This document shows, one piece after another, positions 36,783 to 46,322 of a stretch of 64,000 nt of DNA. The notes under the pieces are model-generated. The model ran no database searches. It was not told the origin of the DNA and worked only from the letters and a program-made list of their open reading frames with translations. The stretch comes from Pseudomonadota bacterium. GTDB lineage: Bacteria; Pseudomonadota; Gammaproteobacteria; Burkholderiales; Burkholderiaceae_C. A program made the translations under genes and the position numbers. Where the stretch lies: the NCBI GenBank assembly GCA_021805805.1, contig JAJZEB010000003.1, positions 18,411-82,410 on the forward strand, read 5' to 3'. The stretch's first letter is position 1, and each line of letters begins with the position of its first letter.

Positions 36783-38374
36783 GGCATGGTCGTCGGGTTG
36801 GTTGCGGATGGGCAATGCGCTGCCTCGCGATCCCAGGCGCCTGCGGTACCGAGCGCGCGCAGGCGGAACTTCTCGACCTTGTCGGTCGGCGTCTTCGGCA
36901 GCTCCGGCATGAACCGCAGATAGCGCGGGATCATGAACCGCGCCATGCGGGACTCGCACCATTCGGCCAGCGCAGCCGGCTCCAGCACTGCGCCGGAGCG
37001 CAGCACCACGCTGGCCAGCACGTCCTCTTCGGTCAGCTCGCTGGGCACGCCGACGACCGCGCATTCGAGCACCAGCGGATGCTGCTCGAGCACCATTTCG
37101 ACTTCGGCCGCCGAGATGTTCTCTCCACGCCGACGCACGATGTCCTTGCGCCGGCCGACGAAGCTGTACCAGCCATCTGCATCGCGGCGCAGCAGGTCGC
37201 CGGTGTGGAACCACTGGTCGCGCATCACCTCGACGGTCTTCTCCGGCATCGCCCAGTAGCCGTCCATCAGCACCGACGGCTCGGTGCCGCGCACCAGCAA
37301 TTCGCCGGTCTCGCCCGTGGGCACCGGGAACCCGTCGTCGTCGACCAGCCGCAGCTCGAACGGGCCGCGCGGCTTGCCGCAGCTACCCCGACGCGCCGGC
37401 GCGTCGGGCGGCGTATACAGCACCACGCCGATTTCGGTGGCGCCGTACAGCTCGACCAGCCGGCAGCCGAAACGCCGCTCGAATTCGGGCGCCCAGGGCG
37501 GCAGAGGAACGCCCCAGCCCAGGCGCGCGCCATGATCGCGATCACTCGGCGACTGCGGCTGCTTCCACAGCATGGTCAGCGTCGCGCCCATGAAATCGAA
37601 AACCGTGGCGCGCAGCGCGCGTACCTCGTCCCAGTAGCGCGATGCCGAGAAGCGCAGCCCGAACGCGGCCACGCCGCGCAGCAGCAAGGCAGGCGCCAGC
37701 GTCAGCACCGCGCCGTCGAGATGGAACATCGGGTACGGGCAATACAGCACGTCGTCGGCGCCCAGCCCCAGCCCGTCGATCGCGCCTGCGGCGTGGCGCA
37801 ACACGAATCGGTGCGACACCAGGGCGGCCTTCGAACGCCCGGTCGAGCCCGAGGTGTAGAGCAGCAGCGCCGGCGACGAGAAATGGGACGCCGGCGGCGG
37901 CGGCAGCCGCTCGGCCGGCGCCAGCAGCGCATCCCAGCGCCGCGGCCGCCGCCCGTCCTGCATGTCCTGGACCTCGCCGCCGACGACCACGACATCGCCG
38001 GGCCAGCGCTCGTGCACCGCGGCGAATGCGGCCCACAGCGACGCATGCACGATCAACAGCCTGCTGCCGACCAGCTCGAGCGCGTCGGCCAGAAGCTCGC
38101 CGCGCCAGTCGGTGTTGAGCGGAGCAGCGACCGCGCCGAGCCGCGCCAGCGCGAACCAGGCGACGACGAACTCGATGCAGTTCGGCAGCAGCAGGCTGAC
38201 GTTGTCGCCTGCGCGCACGCCGCCGGCATGCAACCCCGCGGCAACGCGCTGCGCATCGCGCCAGACCTCGGCGTAGCTCCATTCGCGTTGCACGAAACGC
38301 ACGAACGGGCGTTGCGGCGCTTCGGCAGCCGCCAGCGCGAGTTCAGCATCAAGTGTTCGCGTCCATTTGGACAT
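36779..38374 (-). CDS. AMP-forming acyl-CoA ligase (CaiC-like)
   Basis: The 531-residue adenylate-forming enzyme has the P-loop LLYTSGSTGRSKAA, the YGATEIG motif, the hinge region FVGRRKDIVRRRGENIS and a C-terminal catalytic Lys in PTDKVEKF. The N-terminal APLNTDWRGELLADALE resembles crotonobetaine/carnitine-CoA ligases. ATG 38374 is the natural start. It is upstream of and overlaps the hydratase gene. Its divergent neighbour is the transglutaminase-fold gene. Confidence 0.85.
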   Translation of the reverse strand: MSKWTRTLDAELALAAAEAPQRPFVRFVQREWSYAEVWRDAQRVAAGLHAGGVRAGDNVSLLLPNCIEFVVAWFALARLGAVAAPLNTDWRGELLADALELVGSRLLIVHASLWAAFAAVHERWPGDVVVVGGEVQDMQDGRRPRRWDALLAPAERLPPPPASHFSSPALLLYTSGSTGRSKAALVSHRFVLRHAAGAIDGLGLGADDVLYCPYPMFHLDGAVLTLAPALLLRGVAAFGLRFSASRYWDEVRALRATVFDFMGATLTMLWKQPQSPSDRDHGARLGWGVPLPPWAPEFERRFGCRLVELYGATEIGVVLYTPPDAPARRGSCGKPRGPFELRLVDDDGFPVPTGETGELLVRGTEPSVLMDGYWAMPEKTVEVMRDQWFHTGDLLRRDADGWYSFVGRRKDIVRRRGENISAAEVEMVLEQHPLVLECAVVGVPSELTEEDVLASVVLRSGAVLEPAALAEWCESRMARFMIPRYLRFMPELPKTPTDKVEKFRLRALGTAGAWDREAAHCPSATNPTTMP

Positions 38375-38498
38375 CGGTCGCCTTCGCGTTCGGTAATGAA
38401 ACCAATTATGACAGGCAATGGCCGGTCGCGGACGTCCCCTAAACTTCATGGCTCGTCCGGCGGACCGTTCCCCGCCGCCTTTTCCCGATCGTTCAATC

Positions 38499-39632
38499 AT
38501 GTCGTCACTCATGCTCAACCGCCGCCGCCTGCTGCAGGCCGCGGCGTTGCTCGCCGCGCCTGCGGCGCGCGCCGCGGGCACCGGCCCTGCGCCCGCCACC
38601 GACCATCCGCTGCCGTTCGACCCATCGCCGCGCGACGGCTGGCGCGTATTCGAGCTGCACACCCACATCGCGCTCACCGACGCCGGCGGACCGGCGCGCG
38701 TCTGGGTCCCGGTGCCGTCGTTCGACAGCGACGGCTGGGTCATGCCGATGGGCACGCTGTGGAGCGGCAACGCGCGCGCCGCGCGGCTGTGGCAGGACCC
38801 GCGCAGTGGCGCGAGGCTGATCGAAGCGCGCTGGGAGTCCGGCGCTGCCGCGCCGACCCTGGAAGTGCGCAGCCGCATCGCCACCCGCGACCTCGCGGTC
38901 GATCTGCACCGGCCGCGTCGCGTCGCGCCGCTGGACGCGGCCAGCCGCCGCCGCTACACCGCGCCGACGCGCCTGCTGCCGACCGACGGCATCGTGCGTC
39001 GCACCGCGCTGCAGATCACCGCAGGCGCGCACGGCGACCTGGCCAAGGCGCGCGCGATCTACGAATGGATCGTGGTCAACACCGAGCGCGACCCGAAGGT
39101 GCGCGGTTGCGGCACCGGCGACATCCGCTTCATGCTGATGACCCGCGACCTCAAGGGCAAGTGCGCCGACCTCAATGCGCTGTTCGTCGGCCTGGCTCGC
39201 TCGATCGGCCTGCCGGCGCGCGACTTCTACGGCATTCGTGTCGCAAAGTCGCGCTTCGGCTACCACTCGCTCGGAGCCAGCGGCGACGTCACCCATGCGC
39301 AGCATTGCCGTGCCGAAGTCTGGCTCGAATCGTTCGGCTGGGTACCCGCCGATCCGGCCGACGTGCGCAAGGTCGTGCTCGAGGAACGCCCCGGTCTGAC
39401 GCTTGCCTCGCCGGTCGTCGCAGCGGCGCGCCGCACGCTGTTCGGCGCCTGGGAAATGAACTGGGTCCCGTACAACTGCGCGCAGGACATCGCGCTGCCC
39501 GACGGAGCCACGCTGCCTTTCCTGATGTACCCGCAAGGACGCGACAGCGCCGGCGACCTCGACAGTCTGGACCCGCAGGCGTTCAGCTACCGCATCGAAT
39601 CGCGCGAGCTGACCGGCACGGTCGATGTCTGA
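38499..39632 (+). CDS. Exported transglutaminase-like cysteine protein
   Basis: The 377-residue protein begins with a twin-arginine-like signal (NRRRLLQAAALLAAPAARA, residues 7-25), followed by a beta-rich N-domain and a transglutaminase core. The probable triad is C222 in KGKCADLNALF, a His in the HAQHCRAEVWL segment (266 or 269) and D285 in VPADPADV. Such bacterial proteins act as proteases or peptide-crosslinking/cleaving enzymes; the role is unknown. It overlaps the YtcA-like gene by 8 bases and is probably the first gene of the efflux operon. Confidence 0.8.
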   Translation: MSSLMLNRRRLLQAAALLAAPAARAAGTGPAPATDHPLPFDPSPRDGWRVFELHTHIALTDAGGPARVWVPVPSFDSDGWVMPMGTLWSGNARAARLWQDPRSGARLIEARWESGAAAPTLEVRSRIATRDLAVDLHRPRRVAPLDAASRRRYTAPTRLLPTDGIVRRTALQITAGAHGDLAKARAIYEWIVVNTERDPKVRGCGTGDIRFMLMTRDLKGKCADLNALFVGLARSIGLPARDFYGIRVAKSRFGYHSLGASGDVTHAQHCRAEVWLESFGWVPADPADVRKVVLEERPGLTLASPVVAAARRTLFGAWEMNWVPYNCAQDIALPDGATLPFLMYPQGRDSAGDLDSLDPQAFSYRIESRELTGTVDV

Positions 39633-39903
39633 ACGCGGCCTGCGCTCCGGCGCGCGCGCGCCGCGGCGGCTGCGTGCGGCCGCCGCCGGTTGTGCGGCGT
39701 TGCTGCTCGGCGGTTGCGCGCCCGAGCTGGTCGTCGCCGGCGCCTACGTGCCGGCGTGGCTGGTCTGCGCCGTCGCCGGGCTGCTCGCCGCGGCGGTCGC
39801 GCGCGCGCTGCTCGGCACCCGACTGCCGTGGCCGCTTGCCAGCTATGCGGCGCTGGCGTGCATCGTCGGCGGCCTGGGCTGGCTGGCCTGGGTGCGTGGC
39901 TGA
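39625..39903 (+). CDS. YtcA-like small lipoprotein
   Basis: The 92-residue protein has a basic N-terminus, a hydrophobic stretch and a lipobox LLLGGC (Cys31), then two further membrane helices (about 38-57 and 70-88). YtcA-family proteins occur just before HlyD-type adaptor and FUSC genes, as here. They are taken to be accessory parts of the efflux pump. The long N-terminal region before the lipobox is slightly unusual. Confidence 0.72.
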   Translation: MSERGLRSGARAPRRLRAAAAGCAALLLGGCAPELVVAGAYVPAWLVCAVAGLLAAAVARALLGTRLPWPLASYAALACIVGGLGWLAWVRG

Positions 39904-39914
39904 GGGCGTCGCGC

Positions 39915-40958
39915 ATGCGTGCCGCCGCACCGTCGCGCCCGGGCCGCCGCGCCCGCATGGTCGCGCTCGCGCTGCTGCTGGCGGCTGCCGCAGTGGCCGC
40001 GCTGCTGGCACTGCAGCGCCGCGCCACCATCGATGACGCGCGTATCGAAGCCGACGTGGTGCACATCGCGCCGCAGGTCGCTGGACGCATCGTCGCGCTT
40101 GCGGTGCGCGATGACGACGCGGTCCGTCGCGGCCAGCTTCTGCTGCGCATCGACCCGACTCCGTACGCGCTGCAATTGCGCCAGGCGCGCGCCCAGCTCG
40201 AAGCCGCGCGCGCGGCTCTGGCGCGCGCGCAGCGCAGCATCGAAGGCGAGCGCGACAACGCGCGCATCGCTGCCGCGCAGATCACGCGCGCGCGCCACAA
40301 CCTGGGCCTGAGCGCGCGTACCCGCGCCCGTCTCGCGCCGCTGGCCGCGCAAGGCTACGTGGCGCGCCAGCAGCTCGACCAGGCGGTCGTCGCCGAGCGC
40401 GACGCACGCACCTCGCTGCGCCAGGCGCTTGCCCAGAGCCGCGCCGCGCAGCACGCGGTCGGCGACGTCGCCGCGGCACGTGCCGAGGTCGACGCCGCCT
40501 CGGCCGCGGTCGCGCTGGCGCAGTACCGCCTGGCCGCCACCGCGGTGCGTGCGCCGCACGCCGGGCGCATCGTCGGCCTGCGCGTGGCCAGCGGCGAGAC
40601 CGTGGCACCCGGCCAATCCGTGTTCACCCTGGTCGATACCCGCCGCTGGTACGCGGTGGCCGACGTGCGCGAAACCGATCTGCGCGCCGTCGGTGTCGGC
40701 GAATGCGCCACGGTCTATGCGATGCTCGACCGCGGCCGCGCGCTGCGCGGCGTGGTCGAGGGCATCGGCTGGGGCGTGCTCGACCCGGACACCATCACGT
40801 TGCCGCGCGCGCTGCCGTACGTACGCGCGTCGCTGAACTGGGTGCGCGTGGCCCAGCGATTCCCGGTCCGCGTGCGCTTGCTCGACCCGCCGGCCGGCCT
40901 GCTGCGCCTGGGCGCCAGCGCCAGCGTGGAACTGCGCCATGGCACGCGCTGCCGCTAG
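39915..40958 (+). CDS. HlyD-family membrane fusion protein (AaeA/EmrA-like)
   Basis: The 347-residue periplasmic adaptor has one N-terminal membrane helix (about 15-33), a lipoyl half-motif (VVHIAPQVAGRIVAL), a long coiled-coil hairpin (about 80-200) and the returning half GRIVGLRVASGETVAPGQ. It links the inner-membrane FUSC protein to the outer-membrane channel. The ATG at 39915 is 11 bases after the YtcA-like stop. The 3' end overlaps the FUSC gene by 20 bases. Confidence 0.9.
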   Translation: MRAAAPSRPGRRARMVALALLLAAAAVAALLALQRRATIDDARIEADVVHIAPQVAGRIVALAVRDDDAVRRGQLLLRIDPTPYALQLRQARAQLEAARAALARAQRSIEGERDNARIAAAQITRARHNLGLSARTRARLAPLAAQGYVARQQLDQAVVAERDARTSLRQALAQSRAAQHAVGDVAAARAEVDAASAAVALAQYRLAATAVRAPHAGRIVGLRVASGETVAPGQSVFTLVDTRRWYAVADVRETDLRAVGVGECATVYAMLDRGRALRGVVEGIGWGVLDPDTITLPRALPYVRASLNWVRVAQRFPVRVRLLDPPAGLLRLGASASVELRHGTRCR

Positions 40959-42750
40959 CGCGCTGCGCGCGCTGCTCGAGCCTGCGCCGGGCCGGCTCGA
41001 ATTCGCCGTGCGCACCGCACTGGCGTGCATGCTGACCGCCGCGCTGACTGCGCTGTACCGCATCCCCGAGGCAGCGCTTCCGGTGTACCTGGTGTTCTTC
41101 ATCAACCGCCCCGACCGCGGCAGCACCCTGCGCCTGGCCGCAGCGCTGCCGCTGGTGGCACTCATCGTCATCACCCTGCTTCTGGGTCTGGCGCGAGGGG
41201 TCGTCGACAGCGCGCCGCTGCGCGTGGCGGCGATCGCCGCCAGCTCGGTCGTGCTGCTGTGGCTGGCCTCGGCCAGCAGGCTGCAGCCGATCGCCGGCAC
41301 GGTCGCGCTGGTCGTCGCCTACGGACTCGATCTGCTCGGCAGCGTGCCGCTGGGCGACGCCGCCACGCGCGGACTGCTGTACGGCCTGCTGTTCGTCATC
41401 CTGCCTGCGGTGGCGTGCGCGGTGCTGGCCTTGCCGCTGGCGCCGTCGCCGCAGCGCATGGTCCAGCGCAGCGTCGCGGCGCGGCTGCGCGCGGCCGCCG
41501 ACGCGCTGCGCGCCGGCCGCGGCAACGCAGCGCTGCGCCGCCTGGGTGGCACGTTGCAACTGCAGGCCTGGCTGGGAATGCTGCAGCTGGGCACCCCGGC
41601 CGCCGACCTCGCCGCATGGCGCGGCGCCGCGGCCTCCAGCGGCGCGCTGCTGGAGACCGTCGGGCTCATGGTGCGCGACGCCCACAGCCTGCCCGATGCG
41701 CAGACCCGGGCCGAGCTGGTGACCCTGCTCGAAGCCATGGCGCAAACCGTCGATGCCGGCAGCTGGCCGCTGGACGTGGCGCCACCGCTTGCTGCGGCCG
41801 AAGGCCTGCGCGGCGCGCTGCTGCGCGCACTGCACGACCAGTTGGCCGGTTTCGCCGATGCCGTACCCGCGCCGCCGAAGCCGCGCGCATCGCTGCTGCG
41901 CAGCGATGCGCTGAGCAATCCGGTGCACCTGCGCTATGCGCTGAAGACCAGCGCAGCGGCGGTCGGTTGCTACCTGCTGTATTCGGTGCTGGACTGGCCA
42001 GGCATCCACACCTGCTTCATCACCTGCTATATCGTGTCGCTGGGCACGGTCGCCGAAAGCGTCGAGAAACTGTCGCTGCGGCTGGCGGGTTGCATGGCCG
42101 GCGCGCTGCTCGGCACCGGTGCGCTGCTGCTGGCGCTGCCGCAGATCACCACGCTGGGCGCCTGGCTGGCGCTGATCGGCAGCGGAGTGCTGCTCGGCGC
42201 ATGGATCGCAGCCGGCAGCGAACGCATCGCCTACGCCGGCTTCCAGCTCGCGTTCGCGTTTGTGCTGTGCGTGGTCCAGGGCTCGGGGCCCGGCTTCGAT
42301 CTGGTCGTCGCGCGCGACCGCATCATCGGCATCTTGATCGGCAACCTGGTCGCGTACGCGGTGGCCACGACGATCTGGCCGCAAAGCGTGCGGGCGCGCA
42401 TCGACGAGCTGTTCGACCAGGCGCTGCACCTGCTGGCGCAGCTGCGCCGCACGCCCGAAGCGCACGCGCGGCGCGCGCTGGCAGCGCGCCTGATCGACCT
42501 CGACCACGCGCTCATCGATGCGTTTGCGCTGCTTCGCTACGAACCGGATGCGGTGCGTCCGCCGCTGGCCTGGCGGCGCAGCGCGATGCGCGCCGCGCGC
42601 GCGATCGCCCGTCTGGGCCCGGCGCTGCTGCTGTGCGGGGAAGCGCCGGGGGCGGCGGCCGACGCGTTGGCCGCGCGCGCCCGCGGCACATTGCACGCCG
42701 CGCTGCAGGCGCTGCGCGCCTGCGACGGAGCCTGCGATGCGACGGCGTGA
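40939..42750 (+). CDS. FUSC-family aromatic acid efflux protein (AaeB-like)
   Basis: The 603-residue protein has two clusters of membrane helices (about 20-150 and 325-470) separated by soluble segments, as in FUSC/AaeB proteins. These export aromatic acids or fusaric-acid-like compounds with a HlyD adaptor. Export of aromatic acids would fit a strain with phenylacetate metabolism, but there is no direct evidence of substrate. It overlaps the genes on both sides (20 and 14 bases), indicating tight coupling. Confidence 0.87.
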   Translation: MARAAASALRALLEPAPGRLEFAVRTALACMLTAALTALYRIPEAALPVYLVFFINRPDRGSTLRLAAALPLVALIVITLLLGLARGVVDSAPLRVAAIAASSVVLLWLASASRLQPIAGTVALVVAYGLDLLGSVPLGDAATRGLLYGLLFVILPAVACAVLALPLAPSPQRMVQRSVAARLRAAADALRAGRGNAALRRLGGTLQLQAWLGMLQLGTPAADLAAWRGAAASSGALLETVGLMVRDAHSLPDAQTRAELVTLLEAMAQTVDAGSWPLDVAPPLAAAEGLRGALLRALHDQLAGFADAVPAPPKPRASLLRSDALSNPVHLRYALKTSAAAVGCYLLYSVLDWPGIHTCFITCYIVSLGTVAESVEKLSLRLAGCMAGALLGTGALLLALPQITTLGAWLALIGSGVLLGAWIAAGSERIAYAGFQLAFAFVLCVVQGSGPGFDLVVARDRIIGILIGNLVAYAVATTIWPQSVRARIDELFDQALHLLAQLRRTPEAHARRALAARLIDLDHALIDAFALLRYEPDAVRPPLAWRRSAMRAARAIARLGPALLLCGEAPGAAADALAARARGTLHAALQALRACDGACDATA

Positions 42751-44182
42751 CCCCCGCACCGCGCGCGCGTGGCCGGCTGCGCTGCTGGCGCTGGCGCTGC
42801 TGCTCGGCGCGCCTGCCCGTTGCGCTGCGCAGGTCCTGCTGCAGCCCGATCCGCAGCTGGCCGCGCTGCCGCAGGCGCCGCGACTCGACTCCGGACACGC
42901 CTACACCCTGCCCGAGCTGGTCGACCTGGCCGAATCGCACAACCCCGACACCCGCATCGCATGGGACGCTGCACGGCAGGCACAGGCGCGCGCCGGCGTC
43001 GCCAGGCGCGCCTACCTGCCGCGCCTGGGCGCACTGTTTCTCGGCGGCGCGCAGGACAACACGACGCGACTGCCGGTCGCCGGCACCTCGATCGGCACGC
43101 GCAACACCGGCTCCGGCGTGGTCTCGGCGCTGACTCTGCAATGGCTGGTGTTCGATTTCGGCGAACGCGCTGCCGTGGCCCGCGCCGCCGGCGCCGACGC
43201 CGCAGCTGCCGATGTCGCAGTGACTGCGGCCGACCAGCAGCTGATCTTCGACGTCTGCGCCACGGCCTACGCGCACGCTGCGGCCAGCGCGCGACTCGAC
43301 AACGTGCGCCGCACCCTGGCGGCATCGGAATCGATCGCCGCGGCCGCGCGCGCGCGCCTGGCGCGCGGCGTCGGCAACACGGTCGACGCCGCACTGGCCG
43401 CAGCCGACGTCGCGCAAGCGCGCTACGCCCTGGTGCGCGCCGACGCCGCGGTGCGCAAGACGCGGCTGGAACTGCTCGGTGCGATCGGCATCTCGCCGCT
43501 GAGCCAGCTGCGCGTGGCACCGATTGCGGCACGCCCACTGCCTGCCGACGTCGCGCTGCCGCTGCGCCCGCTGCTGCGCCAGGCGCTCGCCCGCCGCACC
43601 GACCTGCGGGTGGCCGACGACGCACGCCGCGCCGCGCGCGCGCGGCTGCGCGCGGCGCGCGCCGCATACCGACCGAAGATTTTCGCCGCGGCCCAGGTCG
43701 CAGTCGGCGAAGGCGGCGGCGACCTCGCGTTGCTGCCGCCGGCCGGGCCGACGCCGCCTGCGCTCGGCATTCTCGGCCGGGGTTGGGGCGGCGCGGTCGA
43801 GCTCGGCGTGGCCGTGCCGTTGTTCGATGGCGGCATGCGCGCTGCGGCGCAGTCGCAGGCGCGCGCCGACGTCGACCGCGCCGACGCTGCGTTCACCCGC
43901 GTGCGCGACGACGCGGTGCGCCAGATCGTCGTCGCCGACACCGACCTGCACACCAGCCTGGCCGCGGCGGCTGCGGCCGATGCCGAGCGCAGCGCCTCGC
44001 GGGTGGCGTGGAACGCGGCCGCGGCGGCTTACGCACGCGGCGTCGGCACCCTGCAGGCAGTCGACTCAGCGCGCATCCGGCTGCTGGCTGCGCGCGACGC
44101 CGCGTCCGATGCGTATTTCGCTGCGCGTACCGCTGCGTTGCGCATGGCGCTGGCCGCCGGCCGGCTCGGCGCCGCGCCGTGA
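42737..44182 (+). CDS. TolC-like outer membrane efflux protein
   Basis: The 481-residue protein has a signal peptide (to about residue 31) and two repeated TolC-type domains with long Ala-rich helices. The first begins at YTLPELVDLAESHNPDTRIAWDAARQA, cited by its core LAESHNPDTR; the second includes GVAVPLFDGGMRAAAQSQAR. It supplies the outer-membrane channel for the HlyD/FUSC pump and is the last gene of the operon, converging on paaJ. Confidence 0.87.
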   Translation: MRRRDPRTARAWPAALLALALLLGAPARCAAQVLLQPDPQLAALPQAPRLDSGHAYTLPELVDLAESHNPDTRIAWDAARQAQARAGVARRAYLPRLGALFLGGAQDNTTRLPVAGTSIGTRNTGSGVVSALTLQWLVFDFGERAAVARAAGADAAAADVAVTAADQQLIFDVCATAYAHAAASARLDNVRRTLAASESIAAAARARLARGVGNTVDAALAAADVAQARYALVRADAAVRKTRLELLGAIGISPLSQLRVAPIAARPLPADVALPLRPLLRQALARRTDLRVADDARRAARARLRAARAAYRPKIFAAAQVAVGEGGGDLALLPPAGPTPPALGILGRGWGGAVELGVAVPLFDGGMRAAAQSQARADVDRADAAFTRVRDDAVRQIVVADTDLHTSLAAAAAADAERSASRVAWNAAAAAYARGVGTLQAVDSARIRLLAARDAASDAYFAARTAALRMALAAGRLGAAP

Positions 44183-44216
44183 GCGCGCGGCACGGCGCGC
44201 CCGGCGAGACCCGGCG

Positions 44217-45419
44217 TCAGACGCGTTCGATGACCATCGCGATTCCCTGCCCGACTCCGATGCACATGGTGCACAGCGCGTAGCGGCCGCCGCCCCGTTC
44301 GAGCTGCTGCAGCGCGGTGGTCAGCAACCGCGCGCCGCTGGCGCCCAGCGGGTGGCCGAGCGCGATCGCACCGCCGAGCGGATTCACGCGCGGATCGTCG
44401 GCGGCCAGCCCAAGCTCGCCGAGCACCGCCAGGGCCTGCGCGGCAAAGGCTTCGTTGAGCTCGATCACGTCCATCTGCTCGAGCCGCAGCCCGCAGCGCT
44501 GCAGCACCCGCCGCGTCGCCGGCACCGGGCCGATGCCCATGATGCGCGGCTCGACTCCGGCGGTGGCCATGCGGACCACGCGCGCACGCGCGCGCAGGCC
44601 GTGGTGCGCGGCCGCGGCCTCGTCGGCCAGCAGCAGCGCGCAGGCGCCGTCGTTGACTCCGCTGGCGTTGCCCGCGGTGACCGTGCCGTCCGCGCGCACC
44701 ACGCCCTTCAGGCGCGCCAGCGCTTCCGGCGTGGTCGCGCGCGGGTGCTCGTCGCGCAACACGCGCTGGACCTCGCCGCGACCGCGCGGCACCTCGACGG
44801 CGCAGATTTCGGCGTCGAACAGGCCGGCGTCCTGCGCCGCGGCAGTCTTTTGCTGCGAGCGCAAGGCGAACGCATCCTGCGCTTCGCGGCCGATGCCGAA
44901 CTGCGCGGCGACATTCTCGGCGGTCTCCGGCATCGAGTCGATGCCGTAGCGGCTTTGCAGCAGCGCGTTGACGAAGCGCCAGCCGATCGTCGTGTCGTAC
45001 ACCGCGTGCGCGCGGCTGAAAGCCGCCTCGGCCTTGGGCATCACGAACGGCGCGCGGCTCATGCTTTCGACCCCGCCGGCCAGCGCCAGCGACGCCTCGC
45101 CGCAGCGGATCGCGCGCGCCGCGGTGCCGACGGCGTCCAGGCCCGAACCGCACAACCGGTTGATCGTCGCCGCGGCTGCCGTCAGCGGCAGCCCGGCGAG
45201 CAGCGCGCTCATGCGCGCCACATTGCGGTTGTCCTCCCCGGCCTGGTTCGCGCAGCCGTACCAGACCTCGTCGAGCGCATCCCAGTCGACGCCGCGATGG
45301 CGCTGCGCCAGCGCGCGCAGCGGCACCGCGCCGAGGTCGTCGGCGCGCACCGCGCTCAGCGCGCCGCCGTAGCGGCCGAATGGCGTGCGCACCGCGTCGC
45401 AGATGAAGGCTTCGGGCAT
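44217..45419 (-). CDS. paaJ: 3-oxoadipyl-CoA/3-oxo-5,6-dehydrosuberyl-CoA thiolase
   Basis: The 400-residue thiolase has the nucleophile C90 in NRLCGSGLDAV, H356 in ALGHPLGASG and C386 in CTMCIGVGQG. The N-terminus AFICDAVRTPFGRYGGALS is that of the PcaF/PaaJ group, which cleaves 3-oxoadipyl-CoA to succinyl-CoA and acetyl-CoA. PaaJ is preferred over PcaF because paaG precedes it on the same strand and paaZ is nearby. The gap to paaG is 36 bases. Confidence 0.88.
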   Translation of the reverse strand: MPEAFICDAVRTPFGRYGGALSAVRADDLGAVPLRALAQRHRGVDWDALDEVWYGCANQAGEDNRNVARMSALLAGLPLTAAAATINRLCGSGLDAVGTAARAIRCGEASLALAGGVESMSRAPFVMPKAEAAFSRAHAVYDTTIGWRFVNALLQSRYGIDSMPETAENVAAQFGIGREAQDAFALRSQQKTAAAQDAGLFDAEICAVEVPRGRGEVQRVLRDEHPRATTPEALARLKGVVRADGTVTAGNASGVNDGACALLLADEAAAAHHGLRARARVVRMATAGVEPRIMGIGPVPATRRVLQRCGLRLEQMDVIELNEAFAAQALAVLGELGLAADDPRVNPLGGAIALGHPLGASGARLLTTALQQLERGGGRYALCTMCIGVGQGIAMVIERV

Positions 45420-45455
45420 CGGTCGTCTCCTGTGTTGTCGTTGCCGCCCAGATAT

Positions 45456-46253
45456 TCAGTCGCCGCGAAAGCGCGGCGGGCGCTTGGCGATGAACGCTTC
45501 GACGCCTTCGATGTAGTCGGCGCTGCGGCCGAGTTCGCGCATGAATCCGGCCTCCAGCGCGAGCTGCTGCGCCAGGGTGTTGCGTGCAGCGGCGTGCATC
45601 GCCTGGCGGGTGCGCACCAGCGCACGCGTCGGGCTTGCGGCAAGCCGCGCGGCCAGCGCGTCGACCTCGGCGGAAAACGCAGCGTCATCGTATGCGGCCC
45701 AGATCAGGCCCCATTCGGCCGCCTGCGGCGCCGGCAGGCGCTCGCCCAGCATGGCCAGGCCCAGCGCGCGCGCCATGCCCACGCGCTGCGGCAGGACCCA
45801 GGTGCCCCCGGTGTCGGGAACCAGACCGATTCTGGAAAACGCCTGAATGAACGATGCCGAGCGCGAAGCGACGACGATGTCGCAACCCAGCGCCAGACTG
45901 GCGCCGGCGCCGGCGGCCACGCCGTGCACCGCGGCCAGGGTCGGCACCCGCAGCTCGGCAAGGCGCCGCACCAGCGGCGCGTAATCGCGCTCGACGACAT
46001 CGCCGAGGTCGGGCGGCTGGCTGCCGGGGTCGAAGCGCACTGCAGGATCGGCAAGATCCTGTCCGGCGCAAAAGCCGCGTCCGGCGCCGCAAAGCACCAG
46101 CACCCGCACCGACGCGTCGGCCTGCACGGCATCGAGCGCGATGCGCAGCTCGGCGTGCATCGCCGCGTCGATCGCATTGATGCGCTCGGGCCGATGCAGC
46201 GTCAGCCGCGCGACGCCGTCCACGCAGCCGTAGCGGATGTTGTCGAAATCCAT
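45456..46253 (-). CDS. paaG: Ring-1,2-epoxyphenylacetyl-CoA isomerase PaaG
   Basis: The 265-residue crotonase-fold enzyme converts the epoxide made by PaaABCE into the oxepin, the substrate of PaaZ. The motifs GRGFCAGQDLADP and VHGVAAGAGASLALGCD, and the later GLVPDTGGTW, are the PaaG type. The ATG at 46253 has an AGGGAGGAAG sequence upstream. It is transcribed from the divergent region shared with the di-iron oxygenase gene. Confidence 0.88.
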   Translation of the reverse strand: MDFDNIRYGCVDGVARLTLHRPERINAIDAAMHAELRIALDAVQADASVRVLVLCGAGRGFCAGQDLADPAVRFDPGSQPPDLGDVVERDYAPLVRRLAELRVPTLAAVHGVAAGAGASLALGCDIVVASRSASFIQAFSRIGLVPDTGGTWVLPQRVGMARALGLAMLGERLPAPQAAEWGLIWAAYDDAAFSAEVDALAARLAASPTRALVRTRQAMHAAARNTLAQQLALEAGFMRELGRSADYIEGVEAFIAKRPPRFRGD

Positions 46254-46310
46254 TCTTCCTCCCTGCCTCGAAGAGCAGCCTTGGCCCGACCAAAAGGCTA
46301 CGCGTGATGA

Positions 46311-46322
46311 TGACTATAGTCA
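46311..46322. promoter_or_regulatory. Perfect palindrome TGACTATAGTCA, operator candidate
   Basis: The 12-base sequence is its own reverse complement and covers the presumed -10 of the paaG promoter. PaaX and IclR regulators are encoded 2.4-3.4 kb away in the same cluster. Which protein binds, if any, cannot be told. Confidence 0.45.
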
